Program-made: the position numbers and the translations under genes
Shown here: positions 7,330 to 14,754 of the stretch, in pieces
Position numbering within the stretch: position 1 is the stretch's first letter
Layout of the letters: each line of letters begins with the position of its first letter
Source: Bacteroidota bacterium
GTDB lineage: Bacteria; Bacteroidota; Bacteroidia; Flavobacteriales; Flavobacteriaceae
Direction: 5' to 3'
DNA length: 16,659 nt
Assembly (NCBI GenBank): GCA_018656255.1
Contig: JABHYI010000050.1
Coordinates: 1-16,659, forward strand
Notes under the pieces: model-generated
The model's input: only the letters and a program-made list of their open reading frames with translations
What the model was told of the DNA's origin: nothing
The model's database searches: none

Positions 7330-7646
7330 TGCTACAACCCTTTGTACATTACGGATTACACTTTTTAGTGCCAATTGCCATTGCCTATATTTTTTACAGG
7401 CCCACATGGATTAAAACAGCATTAATTCTTTTAGCAACCATGGCGGTAGATCTTGACCATTTGCTATCACAGCCAGTTTTTGATGCCACTAGGTGTAGTA
7501 TTGGATATCACTTGTTGCATCAGCCTTTGGCTATTATTTGTTATGCTATATTGTTTCTTTTTCCAAGAGCTAGAGTGGTGTCTATTGGGCTTTTATTGCA
7601 CATGCTTGCAGATAAATTAGATTGCACCTGGATGGCAATATCTTAA
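7329..7646 (+). CDS. DUF6122-family small integral membrane protein
   Basis: Unknown function, 105 residues, with about three hydrophobic membrane segments (roughly 9-22, 28-40 and 66-90). Polar residues placed within or beside the membrane stand out: HYGLHF (His7, His11), DLDHLL (Asp41, Asp43, His44), RCSIGYHLLH (Cys56, His61, His64) and HMLADKLDC (His91, Asp95, Asp98, Cys99). Such intramembrane His/Asp pairs resemble the YdjM-type (PF04307) membrane hydrolases, so a metal-dependent membrane hydrolase is a reasonable guess, but this is inference. The ATG overlaps the ALDH stop in a TAATG junction, so translation is probably coupled. It is convergent with rlmH, with a 45-base gap. Confidence 0.85.
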   Translation: MLQPFVHYGLHFLVPIAIAYIFYRPTWIKTALILLATMAVDLDHLLSQPVFDATRCSIGYHLLHQPLAIICYAILFLFPRARVVSIGLLLHMLADKLDCTWMAIS

Positions 7647-7691
7647 ACTTTAACAATAGGCTAGTATTAATTTTGAATGCCAAATTAGATG

Positions 7692-8165
7692 CTATTTATG
7701 GTGATACGGCTCATTATTTAAAATCGTATACCCTCTGTATAATTGTTCCATAAAAAACGGGCGAACCATCTGGTGTGAAAAAGTCATAGAAGATAAAGAT
7801 ATCTTAGCATTTGCTCTTTGGTACATAGCATCACTAAAACCATATGGCCCGCCTATTACAAAAACTAAATTTTTAAGACCACTATTCATTTTCTTTTGTA
7901 AAAAACTCGCAAAACCCTCTGAGGTGAATGTCTTTCCTTTTTCGTCTAGGATACACAAAAAATCACTGGTGTGTAATTTTTTAAATAAGGCATCTCCTTC
8001 TGCAGTTTTTTGCTGGCTTTGACTTAGGTTTTTTACATTTTTTATGTCTGGTATTACCTCGAGTGTAAAATTTATATAATGTTGCAGTCTCTGCTCGTAT
8101 ACCTTTGTAAGTGACTCAATATGAGAATTGTCTGTTTTTCCTATAACGTATAGTGTGATTTTCAT
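7692..8165 (-). CDS. rlmH: 23S rRNA (pseudouridine(1915)-N3)-methyltransferase RlmH
   Basis: SPOUT-class methylase that methylates pseudouridine 1915 in helix 69 of 23S rRNA, acting on assembled 70S ribosomes. The 157-residue length matches the family (155 in E. coli). The LDEKGK segment, the SAM-binding FVIGGPYGF at 102-110, and the knot block SLSSMTFSHQMVR followed by EQLYRGYTILN are all present, ending in the family's typical C-terminal YHHK. The ATG at 8165 gives the standard MKI N-terminus. It lies 11 bases downstream of the DUF4442 gene on the same strand and is likely cotranscribed with it. The identification is secure. Confidence 0.97.
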   Translation of the reverse strand: MKITLYVIGKTDNSHIESLTKVYEQRLQHYINFTLEVIPDIKNVKNLSQSQQKTAEGDALFKKLHTSDFLCILDEKGKTFTSEGFASFLQKKMNSGLKNLVFVIGGPYGFSDAMYQRANAKISLSSMTFSHQMVRPFFMEQLYRGYTILNNEPYHHK

Positions 8166-8176
8166 AAATACTTGTT

Positions 8177-8701
8177 TTATGTATTACGTCGTTTTATTTT
8201 TTCTTTATAAAATGCTTTACTAGAAATGTAAATCACTTTATGTACTTCACAATAGGTGATGGTGCTGTCTTTACTAGTGAGTGAAATTATTTTGGTAATG
8301 GTTATTTCTTTTTCTGTAGCTACGCTATCTTTTATTGCTTGAATTTCATCTTTAGTAAATGTAAAGGTTGCGTATAAATTTTCCTTGGCAGGTCTTTTAA
8401 AAAATATTTCCGAAGATTTATCCCAAACAACATAATTATCCCCCAAAATACTTATGAGCTGCGTCATAGCAATTGGATCTGTAGCAGAGAACATACTTCC
8501 ACCAAAAATAGAGTTTACATAATTTTTGTTTTTATAGCTTATGGGTAGTTTTATAGCTATAGATAGCATGTCTTTTGAGATGGAAAGAATCTTAGCAGTA
8601 CTCCTTCTATACATAGGAGAAATGTTAAATCCGTATTTAAAAGCGTGATTTCTTCCAATAATGAGTGTAGCAACAGCAATGATTTTTTGATATGTAGACA
8701 T
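8177..8701 (-). CDS. DUF4442 domain protein (hotdog-fold, thioesterase-like)
   Basis: 174 residues from ATG at 8701 (MSTYQKII). An in-frame TTG at 8722 would add seven residues and is less likely. The segment NYVNSIFGGSMFSATDPIAM (60-79) matches the characteristic turn of DUF4442 proteins, which adopt the hotdog fold of acyl-CoA thioesterases. A thioesterase-like activity on an acyl-thioester is therefore possible, but the substrate is unknown and no classic catalytic signature can be assigned with confidence. The last ten residues are basic (KEKIKRRN). It is the first gene of a minus-strand pair with rlmH and is divergent from nadC across a 187-base intergenic region. The association with rlmH may be simple adjacency rather than shared function. 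Confidence 0.85.
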   Translation of the reverse strand: MSTYQKIIAVATLIIGRNHAFKYGFNISPMYRRSTAKILSISKDMLSIAIKLPISYKNKNYVNSIFGGSMFSATDPIAMTQLISILGDNYVVWDKSSEIFFKRPAKENLYATFTFTKDEIQAIKDSVATEKEITITKIISLTSKDSTITYCEVHKVIYISSKAFYKEKIKRRNT

Positions 8702-8721
8702 ATGCGAGTAAAAAAAGGTCA

Positions 8722-8736
8722 AATACCGTAGGTATT
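8722..8736. repeat. Small palindrome between the divergent DUF4442 and nadC genes
   Basis: AATACC-GTA-GGTATT is a perfect 6-bp inverted repeat with a 3-base centre, 20 bases upstream of the DUF4442 ATG. It could be an operator half-site pair or a small hairpin in the DUF4442 leader. It is short enough to be chance. Nothing else definite was seen in this 187-base gap; no clean TAnnTTTG element was found for either gene. Confidence 0.3.
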
Positions 8737-8888
8737 CAGGTTGATATCTAGATGGCTAAATTACAAAGAATATTGCGCTTGTATATCATTTTGTTGTGAG
8801 TAAACACCAGAGCCTTAAGGATAAAAAATTGACAAGAGTATGTGTGTAATGCTTCCTATTATTTAACTTAGCAGAAAAATGTTAGTAC

Positions 8889-9746
8889 ATGATCTCAAGC
8901 AAACAATTTAACAAAGAAATTAGCATCATCATTGCCAATGCAATTCGTGAAGATGTGGGTGAGGGAGATCACTCTTCCTTGGCTTGTATTTCTAATAAGG
9001 CCAATGGGAGTGCTCATTTACTAGTAAAAGACGATGGTATCATTGCAGGTGTGGCGTTTGCGCAACAGGTATTTAATTTCATAGATCCTACTCTAGTTGT
9101 AGATGTAAAAATTACAGACGGAAGTCCAGTAAAACAAGGTGATGTATGTTTTATAGTATCTGGAAGCTCACAATCTATTTTAAAGGCAGAGAGACTCGTA
9201 CTTAATGCCATGCAGCGCATGAGCGCTATTGCTACCAAAACAAATCAGTATGTAAAACTATTGGAATCTACCAATACAAAAATACTAGATACAAGAAAAA
9301 CAACACCAGGAATAAGAGCACTTGAGAAATGGGCTGTTACCATTGGTGGTGGAGAAAATCACAGATTTGCATTGTATGATATGATTATGTTAAAAGACAA
9401 CCATATCGATTTTTGTGGAGGTGTTGTAAAGGCAATAGAAATAACAAAGCAATACTTAAAGGACAATAACCTAGATTTAAAAATCATTGTAGAGGCAAGA
9501 GATTTTAATGAAATAGAGCAAATTCTGTCAACTACGGGTGTTTATAGAATTTTGATTGATAATTTTAACTTTGAAGACACTAAAAAGGCTGTTGCAATGA
9601 TTGGTGATAGCTGTTTAACTGAGTCTAGTGGTGGTATTACTTTAGATACCATTGTCCAGTACGCCAAGTGCGGTGTAGATTATATTTCTAGTGGAGCCTT
9701 AACGCATTCTGTGCATAATATGGATTTAAGTTTAAAAGCAATATAA
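8889..9746 (+). CDS. nadC: Nicotinate-nucleotide pyrophosphorylase (quinolinate phosphoribosyltransferase)
   Basis: Converts quinolinate and PRPP to nicotinate mononucleotide, CO2 and pyrophosphate in de novo NAD synthesis; cytosolic dimer. The 285-residue protein carries the expected motifs: DVGEGDHSS near the N-terminus, the ERLVLNAMQRMSAIAT helix, TRKTTPGIRALEKWAV at 135-150 (phosphate and quinolinate contacts), GGGENHRFAL, MLKDNHI at 167-173, VEARDFNE, LIDNF, and ESSGGI at 245-250 with YISSGALTHS for PRPP binding. Length is normal (280-300). It heads an operon: its stop overlaps the yihY ATG by one base. nadA and nadB are not in the window. The promoter is not obvious. Confidence 0.96.
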   Translation: MISSKQFNKEISIIIANAIREDVGEGDHSSLACISNKANGSAHLLVKDDGIIAGVAFAQQVFNFIDPTLVVDVKITDGSPVKQGDVCFIVSGSSQSILKAERLVLNAMQRMSAIATKTNQYVKLLESTNTKILDTRKTTPGIRALEKWAVTIGGGENHRFALYDMIMLKDNHIDFCGGVVKAIEITKQYLKDNNLDLKIIVEARDFNEIEQILSTTGVYRILIDNFNFEDTKKAVAMIGDSCLTESSGGITLDTIVQYAKCGVDYISSGALTHSVHNMDLSLKAI

Positions 9747-10696
9747 TGCAAGAAGATCAAACTCCCATTGGCAATACCGTTGAGGATACCTTGCTTAAAA
9801 CACCTATCATAAAGCAAGTACTATGGCTTACAAAACAGATTAAGCTACCTGGCATGGGTGGTTTAACGTTTTATGATTTTATTAAATTATACCTCCAAGG
9901 TATACTGCAAGGAACCTTTTCGCCAAGAGCGAGTTCTATAGCCTATAGTTTTTTTGTAGCTATATTTCCTTTTTTACTATTTATACTAAATCTTATACCC
10001 TACATACCTATAGCAGGTTTTCAGTCTAGGTTTCTAGTTTTTATAGAAGGGTTTCTTCCTCCTCAAACTGCTAATCTTTTCATTCCTGTAATTTCAGATA
10101 TTGCAATTAATCCAAGAGGTGGCTTATTGTCTTTTGTGTTTTTATTATCTATATTTTTGGCTGCCAATGGAGTCAACGCTATTTTTAGCGCCTTTGAATA
10201 TTCTTACCATGTAAAAATCAATAGAGGCTTTTTTAAGCAATATGCAGTTGCTCTTGGTGTTTCTGTACTATTTGCACTAGCTCTAATAATAACAGTGGTT
10301 ATTATATTATATGGTGAGTACGGGATTCGGGACCTTCAAGGAAGGGCTTTTTTAAGTGAAGATGTATTTTGGTTATCTGCTTTGCAACTTACCGCCTTTG
10401 TGGTATTATTGTACAGTACAATTTCAACTTTGTATTATTTTGGAACCAAAGAAGGAAAAATATCTAAGTTTTTCTCTCTAGGGGCTTTAGTTACTACCTT
10501 GTTGTTTTTGGCTACTACTTACTTTTTTGGTATTTATATCAATAATTTTTCAACTTATAACGAGTTATATGGTTCTCTTGGGGCTCTTTTAATAATGTTG
10601 TTATATATTTGGATAAATAGTAATTTATTACTTTTGGGCTTTGAGCTTAATATTACATTACAGCGTTTACGCAACAAACAAAATGAATCAAATTAA
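9746..10696 (+). CDS. YihY/BrkB-family inner-membrane protein
   Basis: Polytopic inner-membrane protein of 316 residues with about six hydrophobic segments (roughly 64-88, 126-148, 165-189, 205-229, 241-265, 275-298). It shows the family hallmarks RASSIAYSFFVAIFPFLLF in the first segment and YNELYGSLGA followed by a long hydrophobic stretch ending LLGFELN near the C-terminus. The family was long mislabelled ribonuclease BN; that activity belongs to the ElaC/RNase Z protein, and the function of YihY is unsettled (a transport or envelope role is suspected). ATG at 9746 overlaps the nadC stop. The chalcone-isomerase-like gene begins 16 bases after its stop, which gives a three-gene operon. Confidence 0.93.
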   Translation: MQEDQTPIGNTVEDTLLKTPIIKQVLWLTKQIKLPGMGGLTFYDFIKLYLQGILQGTFSPRASSIAYSFFVAIFPFLLFILNLIPYIPIAGFQSRFLVFIEGFLPPQTANLFIPVISDIAINPRGGLLSFVFLLSIFLAANGVNAIFSAFEYSYHVKINRGFFKQYAVALGVSVLFALALIITVVIILYGEYGIRDLQGRAFLSEDVFWLSALQLTAFVVLLYSTISTLYYFGTKEGKISKFFSLGALVTTLLFLATTYFFGIYINNFSTYNELYGSLGALLIMLLYIWINSNLLLLGFELNITLQRLRNKQNESN

Positions 10697-10712
10697 TTTT
10701 AAACAAACAAAA

Positions 10713-11273
10713 ATGAAAAAGTTTATTCTACTTGCAATTTCAGTGTTCACCCTTAATATGGCAACAGCACAAACTCAAGTTGGTGAAGTAACCCTTCCTA
10801 ACACTCTAGATTTTAATAATGAAACCTTAGTTCTTAATGGAGCAGGTATTCGTACCAAATTGTTTTTAAAGTTATACTCTGGAGGACTATACCTACCAAG
10901 TAAAACAAAAGACGCTGCTGCTATTATTGGTGCAGATCAAAACCAAGCAATACAGCTTGTAATTACTTCTAGTTTTGTGTCTAGTGATGCTATGAGTGAA
11001 GCTGTAGAAGATGGTTTCGAAGCATCTACTAGAGGAAATACAGAACCTTTTGCTGCAGAAATTAAAACATTTATGGGCTTTTTTAGCGAAGATATTGTTG
11101 AAGGAGATACTTACAACATCACTTACCAAACAGGTAAAGGTGTAGTATGCTACAAAAACAATAAAGAGCTAGGATCTATTCAAGGTATGGATTTCAAAAA
11201 AGCACTATTTGGTATCTGGTTAGGTAAAAATCCTGCAGACTCAAACCTTAAAAGTGGAATGTTAGGGAAATAA
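10713..11273 (+). CDS. Exported chalcone-isomerase-like protein
   Basis: 186 residues. MKKFILLAISVFTLNMATAQ is a Sec signal peptide, probably cleaved at TAQ, so the mature protein is periplasmic. The mature part matches the bacterial chalcone-isomerase-like fold (PF16036 type): LNGAGIRTKLFLKLYSGGLYL at the first strands, the ITSSFVSSDAMSEAVEDGF helix region, and a C-terminal FKKALFGIWLGKNPAD block. Bacterial members are not known to make flavonoids, and plant-type catalysis should not be assumed; fatty-acid or other hydrophobic ligand binding is a more cautious guess. I chose the ATG at 10713, which puts the signal peptide at the N-terminus; an ATG at 10683 would overlap yihY. It is last in the nadC-yihY operon and is followed by a strong terminator. 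Confidence 0.87.
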   Translation: MKKFILLAISVFTLNMATAQTQVGEVTLPNTLDFNNETLVLNGAGIRTKLFLKLYSGGLYLPSKTKDAAAIIGADQNQAIQLVITSSFVSSDAMSEAVEDGFEASTRGNTEPFAAEIKTFMGFFSEDIVEGDTYNITYQTGKGVVCYKNNKELGSIQGMDFKKALFGIWLGKNPADSNLKSGMLGK

Positions 11274-11306
11274 TTTTCTTTTTCATTTCATGATTTTCAA
11301 ACAAAT

Positions 11307-11350
11307 AATCCAGTATGCTCTATAGTTAAATAAGCATACTGGATTTTTTT
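11307..11350 (+). terminator. Rho-independent terminator of the nadC-yihY-chalcone-isomerase-like operon
   Basis: A perfect 13-bp stem (11307-11319 with 11333-11345) closes a 13-base loop and is followed by a T tract at 11344-11350. It lies 33 bases after the last stop of the operon. Confidence 0.9.
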
Positions 11351-11357
11351 ATAAATG

Positions 11358-11388
11358 AAGTTATAGTAAGCCCTAAAGCTAATAACTT
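11358..11388 (+). other. Inverted repeat between two terminator hairpins
   Basis: AAGTTAT (11358-11364) pairs perfectly with ATAACTT (11382-11388). Inside it AGC (11369-11371) can pair with GCT (11378-11380) around a CCTAAA loop. It sits between the operon terminator and a second terminator-like hairpin, so it could be part of a small RNA or of a priA leader. Whether it is transcribed is unknown. Confidence 0.3.
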
Positions 11389-11403
11389 GTGTATAAAATC
11401 AAT

Positions 11404-11435
11404 AAAAGGCTGCTTAATTAATAAGTAGCTTTTTT
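11404..11435 (+). terminator. Second terminator-like hairpin, upstream of priA
   Basis: A 13-bp stem (11404-11416 with 11422-11434, including two G.U pairs) closes the loop ATTAA and ends in six T residues (11430-11435). It starts 54 bases after the T tract of the first terminator and ends 36 bases before the priA start. It is either a backup terminator for the upstream operon, the 3' end of a small RNA, or an attenuator in the priA leader. Confidence 0.7.
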
Positions 11436-11470
11436 ATTTTTACTATCCAACAAACATCCATAGCCATAGC

Positions 11471-13921
11471 TTGTTCTATATAGACGTCATACTACCCATA
11501 CCTTTAAAACAAACCTTTACCTACAGTGTAAACAAGGATGAGGCAGGCTTTTTAAAACAAGGCCATAGAGTTGCGGTCCCTTTTGGAAAGTCTAAGGTGT
11601 ATACCGCTATTGTGTATCAAGTCCACGATCAAGCACCAGAGGGTTATAAGACCAAGAGTATTGATCAAATTCTTGATCAAACACCTATTATAACACCACA
11701 GCAAATAAAACACTGGCAGTGGATGGCTAGTTATTACATGTGCACACTTGGCGAAATAGTAAAAGCTGCTCTTCCTAGTGCTTTTTTACTAGAGAGTGAA
11801 ACGGTGGTGTCTTTATGTAAGAATACTGCTGTAGATCCTGCAAAAATTTCAGATGAAGCATATTTAGTTATTGAGGCCCTGCAACAACGATCACCTTTGC
11901 ATATTAATGATGTAAGAGCTGTATTGGATAGCACTCAAGTAGTAAAAGTTCTTAAAGACCTTTTGGATATGGGCGTTATTGAGGTACAGGAAGAAATGTA
12001 TGAGCAGTATACTCCTAAGCTAAAAAAATATATTAAAGTAGCTCGTTTATACCAGGAACAAGAGCAGCTTTCTGGTTTGCTTGAAAGCCTTTCAAGAGCA
12101 CCTAAGCAAAAAGAAATTTTATTACAACTATTTAGCCTACAAGCTCAAACTAAAAAAGCAGTTGGAGTGACTTCCTTTCAAAAGGCTAGTGGTGCTGGTC
12201 CTGGTGCTATAAAGGCCTTGGTTAAAAAAGGAATTTTAGAGGAGTTTTATCTCAAAAAAGACAGAATTGATTATACAGGCGATGCTCCGCAGTCTATTAT
12301 GGATTTAAGTGACGCTCAACAACAAGCCTATAAAGAGATAAATACTTGTTTTAAAGAGCAGGATGTTGTTTTGCTCCATGGTGTTACCGCTAGTGGTAAG
12401 ACCGAGATATATATAAAACTTATAGAACAGCAGCTCTCTAGTAATAAACAGGTGTTATTTATGTTACCTGAAATTGCACTAACCACGCAACTTATTTCTA
12501 GGTTGCAATTTTATTTTGGAGAAAAAATAGGGGTATACCATTCAAAATATTCTGTAAACGAAAGAGTAGAGCTTTGGAATAACGTTTTACAAAACAAGGC
12601 TAAGGCACAAATTATCATTGGTGCCCGATCCTCTTTGTTTTTACCATTTAGCAATCTAGGTCTTATTATTGTTGATGAAGCTCATGAACCTTCTTTTAAA
12701 CAGTATAACCCAGCCCCAAGATACCAAGCAAGAGATAGTGCTATAGTCTTGGCAAGAATACATCAGGGTAAACTCCTGATGGGTTCTGCAACTCCTTCTT
12801 TAGAGAGTTACCACAATGCAAAAGAGGGTAAGTATGGTTTGGTGAGTTTAAATAAACGCTTCGGAAATATTAAAATGCCAACCATAGAGCTAATAGATAT
12901 TAAAGAAAAACACAAGAAGAAGAAGATGACTGGTCATTTCAGTGACCGATTGTTGGAGGAAATAAAAGTGTCTTTAAGCAACAATCAGCAAATTATACTT
13001 TTTCAAAACAGAAGAGGTTTTTCTCCTATTGTAGAGTGTAAAACTTGTGGTAGTTCACCCCAGTGTCCAAACTGTGATGTAAGTCTAACGTTTCATAAAT
13101 ACAAAAATCAATTACGTTGTCATTACTGCGGCCATAACACACCAATGCAACTAAGTTGTATGGCATGTGGGTTAGAAACTCTAGATAGTAAAGGGTTTGG
13201 TACAGAACAAATTGAAACTGAGCTTGTAGCCTTATTTCCAGACCATACTGTGGCTAGAATGGATCAAGACACAACCAGAGGTAAACATGCCTATAAAAAA
13301 TTAATTGATAGGTTAGAGAATCTTGAAATTGATATATTAATTGGCACACAAATGCTAGCAAAAGGTTTGGATTTTAGAAATGTTGGTCTGGTAGGTGTAA
13401 TGAATGCAGACAATCTTCTTAATTTCCCAGACTTTAGGGCCCATGAGCGTAGTTTTCAACTTTTACTTCAAGTTGCTGGTAGGGCAGGGCGAACCAAAGA
13501 GCAGGGGCGTGTTCTTATTCAGACCTATAATCCGTACCATACTATTTTACAACAAGTTAGTGTCAATGGATATCAAGAAATGTATCGTGTTCAAACCCAA
13601 GAGAGATATGATTTTAAATACCCACCTTTTTATAGAACTATAAAAATCACATTCAAAGACAGAAGCCTACAAAAGGTAGAATCTGGTGCACAGTGGTATG
13701 CTATGGCTCTTAAACAACATCTTCAAGACAATGTGTTGGGTCCAGAGGCTCCAGCGGTAGCAAGAGTAAGAAACCAATATATTACCGGTGTATTGGTCAA
13801 AATCCCTAAAAATAAATCTTTGCAAAACACTAAAAATTACATTGCAAGTGTGCAGCGTAGTTTTAATGCCGCCAAGCAATTTTCATCTATACGAGTAACC
13901 ATAGATGTAGATAATTATTGA
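11471..13921 (+). CDS. priA: Primosomal protein N' (replication restart helicase PriA)
   Basis: 3'-to-5' helicase that recognises abandoned forks and D-loops and reloads the replicative helicase. The 816-residue protein starts with the 3' DNA-binding domain (FYIDVILPIPLKQTFTYSV). It has Walker A GVTASGKT at 304-311, DEAH at 402-405, GSATPS, and then the zinc module with eight cysteines (523, 526, 532, 535, 550, 553, 563, 566). Helicase C-terminal motifs follow: GTEQIE, IGTQMLAKGLDF and QVAGRAGR at 667-674. Start codon is TTG at 11471; no in-frame ATG lies near the conserved N-terminus, and homologues begin at this point. It is longer than E. coli PriA (732 aa), mostly from extra sequence between about residues 110 and 270, as is usual in Bacteroidetes. 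It is convergent with the LytTR gene. Confidence 0.96.
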   Translation: MFYIDVILPIPLKQTFTYSVNKDEAGFLKQGHRVAVPFGKSKVYTAIVYQVHDQAPEGYKTKSIDQILDQTPIITPQQIKHWQWMASYYMCTLGEIVKAALPSAFLLESETVVSLCKNTAVDPAKISDEAYLVIEALQQRSPLHINDVRAVLDSTQVVKVLKDLLDMGVIEVQEEMYEQYTPKLKKYIKVARLYQEQEQLSGLLESLSRAPKQKEILLQLFSLQAQTKKAVGVTSFQKASGAGPGAIKALVKKGILEEFYLKKDRIDYTGDAPQSIMDLSDAQQQAYKEINTCFKEQDVVLLHGVTASGKTEIYIKLIEQQLSSNKQVLFMLPEIALTTQLISRLQFYFGEKIGVYHSKYSVNERVELWNNVLQNKAKAQIIIGARSSLFLPFSNLGLIIVDEAHEPSFKQYNPAPRYQARDSAIVLARIHQGKLLMGSATPSLESYHNAKEGKYGLVSLNKRFGNIKMPTIELIDIKEKHKKKKMTGHFSDRLLEEIKVSLSNNQQIILFQNRRGFSPIVECKTCGSSPQCPNCDVSLTFHKYKNQLRCHYCGHNTPMQLSCMACGLETLDSKGFGTEQIETELVALFPDHTVARMDQDTTRGKHAYKKLIDRLENLEIDILIGTQMLAKGLDFRNVGLVGVMNADNLLNFPDFRAHERSFQLLLQVAGRAGRTKEQGRVLIQTYNPYHTILQQVSVNGYQEMYRVQTQERYDFKYPPFYRTIKITFKDRSLQKVESGAQWYAMALKQHLQDNVLGPEAPAVARVRNQYITGVLVKIPKNKSLQNTKNYIASVQRSFNAAKQFSSIRVTIDVDNY

Positions 13922-13962
13922 TGTGATTAACTGATATAATTAAGGACTACTTAATTTTTTAA

Positions 13963-14010
13963 ACAAAAAAATGCCCAGATTTTATTTGTTTTAAATAAAA
14001 CCTGGGCATT
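13963..14010 (-). terminator. Convergent-gene terminator between priA and the LytTR regulator
   Basis: An 18-bp stem with one A.C mismatch (13970-13987 with 13993-14010) closes a 5-base loop. On the minus strand it is followed by a run of T (complement of the A run 13965-13971), so it is best as the terminator of the LytTR gene, whose stop is 10 bases before the stem. On the plus strand the T tract is poor, so it may stop priA transcripts less efficiently. Confidence 0.85.
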
Positions 14011-14020
14011 AACTATATAA

Positions 14021-14734
14021 CTAGTCTTTGTTGTTGGCAGCCAATGCCTGAACAAGATCTGTTTTTCTATTTCTACTAAGTGGAAGTTCTTCTTTTTCTA
14101 GTTCAATAACTTTACTGTTATATCGTATTACTTTATCCAAATTTACTATGTAAGATTTGTGTATTCGTAAAAATCGATCCTTAGGCAGCAGCGCCTCAAA
14201 TGCTTTCATTGTTGAAAGTACAACTAAAGAGTCATGTTCTGTTACCATTTTTACGTAATCTCCAAGCGCCTCGATGTATCGCAATTCATTTAAAAATACT
14301 TTACGTTTTTTTAGATTACTTTTTACAAAAATGAAATCTTCTTCATCAAAACCCTCTTCGTTTTTAAGTTTATAATTTGTAACGGCTTTATGTACGGCAT
14401 TTAAGAAACGCTCTTTTGAAATTGGCTTGCGCAGATAATCAATGGCATCATAATCAAAAGCTTTGAAGGCATATTTGGTTTTTCCCGTTACAAAAATTAT
14501 CTGTGGCTTCGCTGTTAAATCATCTAGTAAATCAAAGCCAGAGAGAATTGGCATTTCAATGTCTAGGAATATCAAATCTATATCAGAGGTTGCAATACCT
14601 TCTTTTGCCTCAATAGCATTATTGTACTGTGCAACCAAATTCAAAGACTGGTGGTTTTCTATCAATTTAACTATAGAAAGTCTCTGTAATGTAGAATCAT
14701 CTACAACGGCACAGTTAAGTATCGTTTTTTCCAT
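14021..14734 (-). CDS. LytTR-family response regulator transcription factor
   Basis: Two-component response regulator of the AgrA/LytR type, 237 residues. The N-terminal receiver domain (about 5-120) has the acidic pair Asp12-Asp13, phospho-acceptor Asp58 in FLDIEMP, Thr83 and Lys103 in LRKPIS. The C-terminal LytTR DNA-binding domain (about 133-235) shows FIFVKSNLKKRKV, IEALGDYVKMV and the RFLRIHKSYIVNLDKV block. ATG at 14734 is preferred. A TTG at 14785 would extend the protein by 17 residues but coincides with the -33 element of a good promoter. No sensor kinase lies next to it, so its partner is encoded elsewhere. In this phylum partners are often LytS/YesM-type histidine kinases. Targets are unknown. 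Confidence 0.93.
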   Translation of the reverse strand: MEKTILNCAVVDDSTLQRLSIVKLIENHQSLNLVAQYNNAIEAKEGIATSDIDLIFLDIEMPILSGFDLLDDLTAKPQIIFVTGKTKYAFKAFDYDAIDYLRKPISKERFLNAVHKAVTNYKLKNEEGFDEEDFIFVKSNLKKRKVFLNELRYIEALGDYVKMVTEHDSLVVLSTMKAFEALLPKDRFLRIHKSYIVNLDKVIRYNSKVIELEKEELPLSRNRKTDLVQALAANNKD

Positions 14735-14754
14735 CTTATGGGGTTTTATGTCAT

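Noticed and set aside
7647-7691. A-T-only inverted repeat between the convergent DUF6122 and rlmH genes
   Set aside because: TAATTT/AAATTA is short, weak, and expected by chance in A+T-rich spacer DNA; no T tract follows.
8829-8834. TTGACA resembling an E. coli -35 box upstream of nadC
   Set aside because: No matching -10 at 16-18 bases, and the main Bacteroidetes sigma factor does not use this consensus.
10641-10712. Upstream start of the chalcone-isomerase-like gene inside yihY
   Set aside because: It would bury the signal peptide MKKFILLAIS internally; the ATG at 10713 is the natural start.
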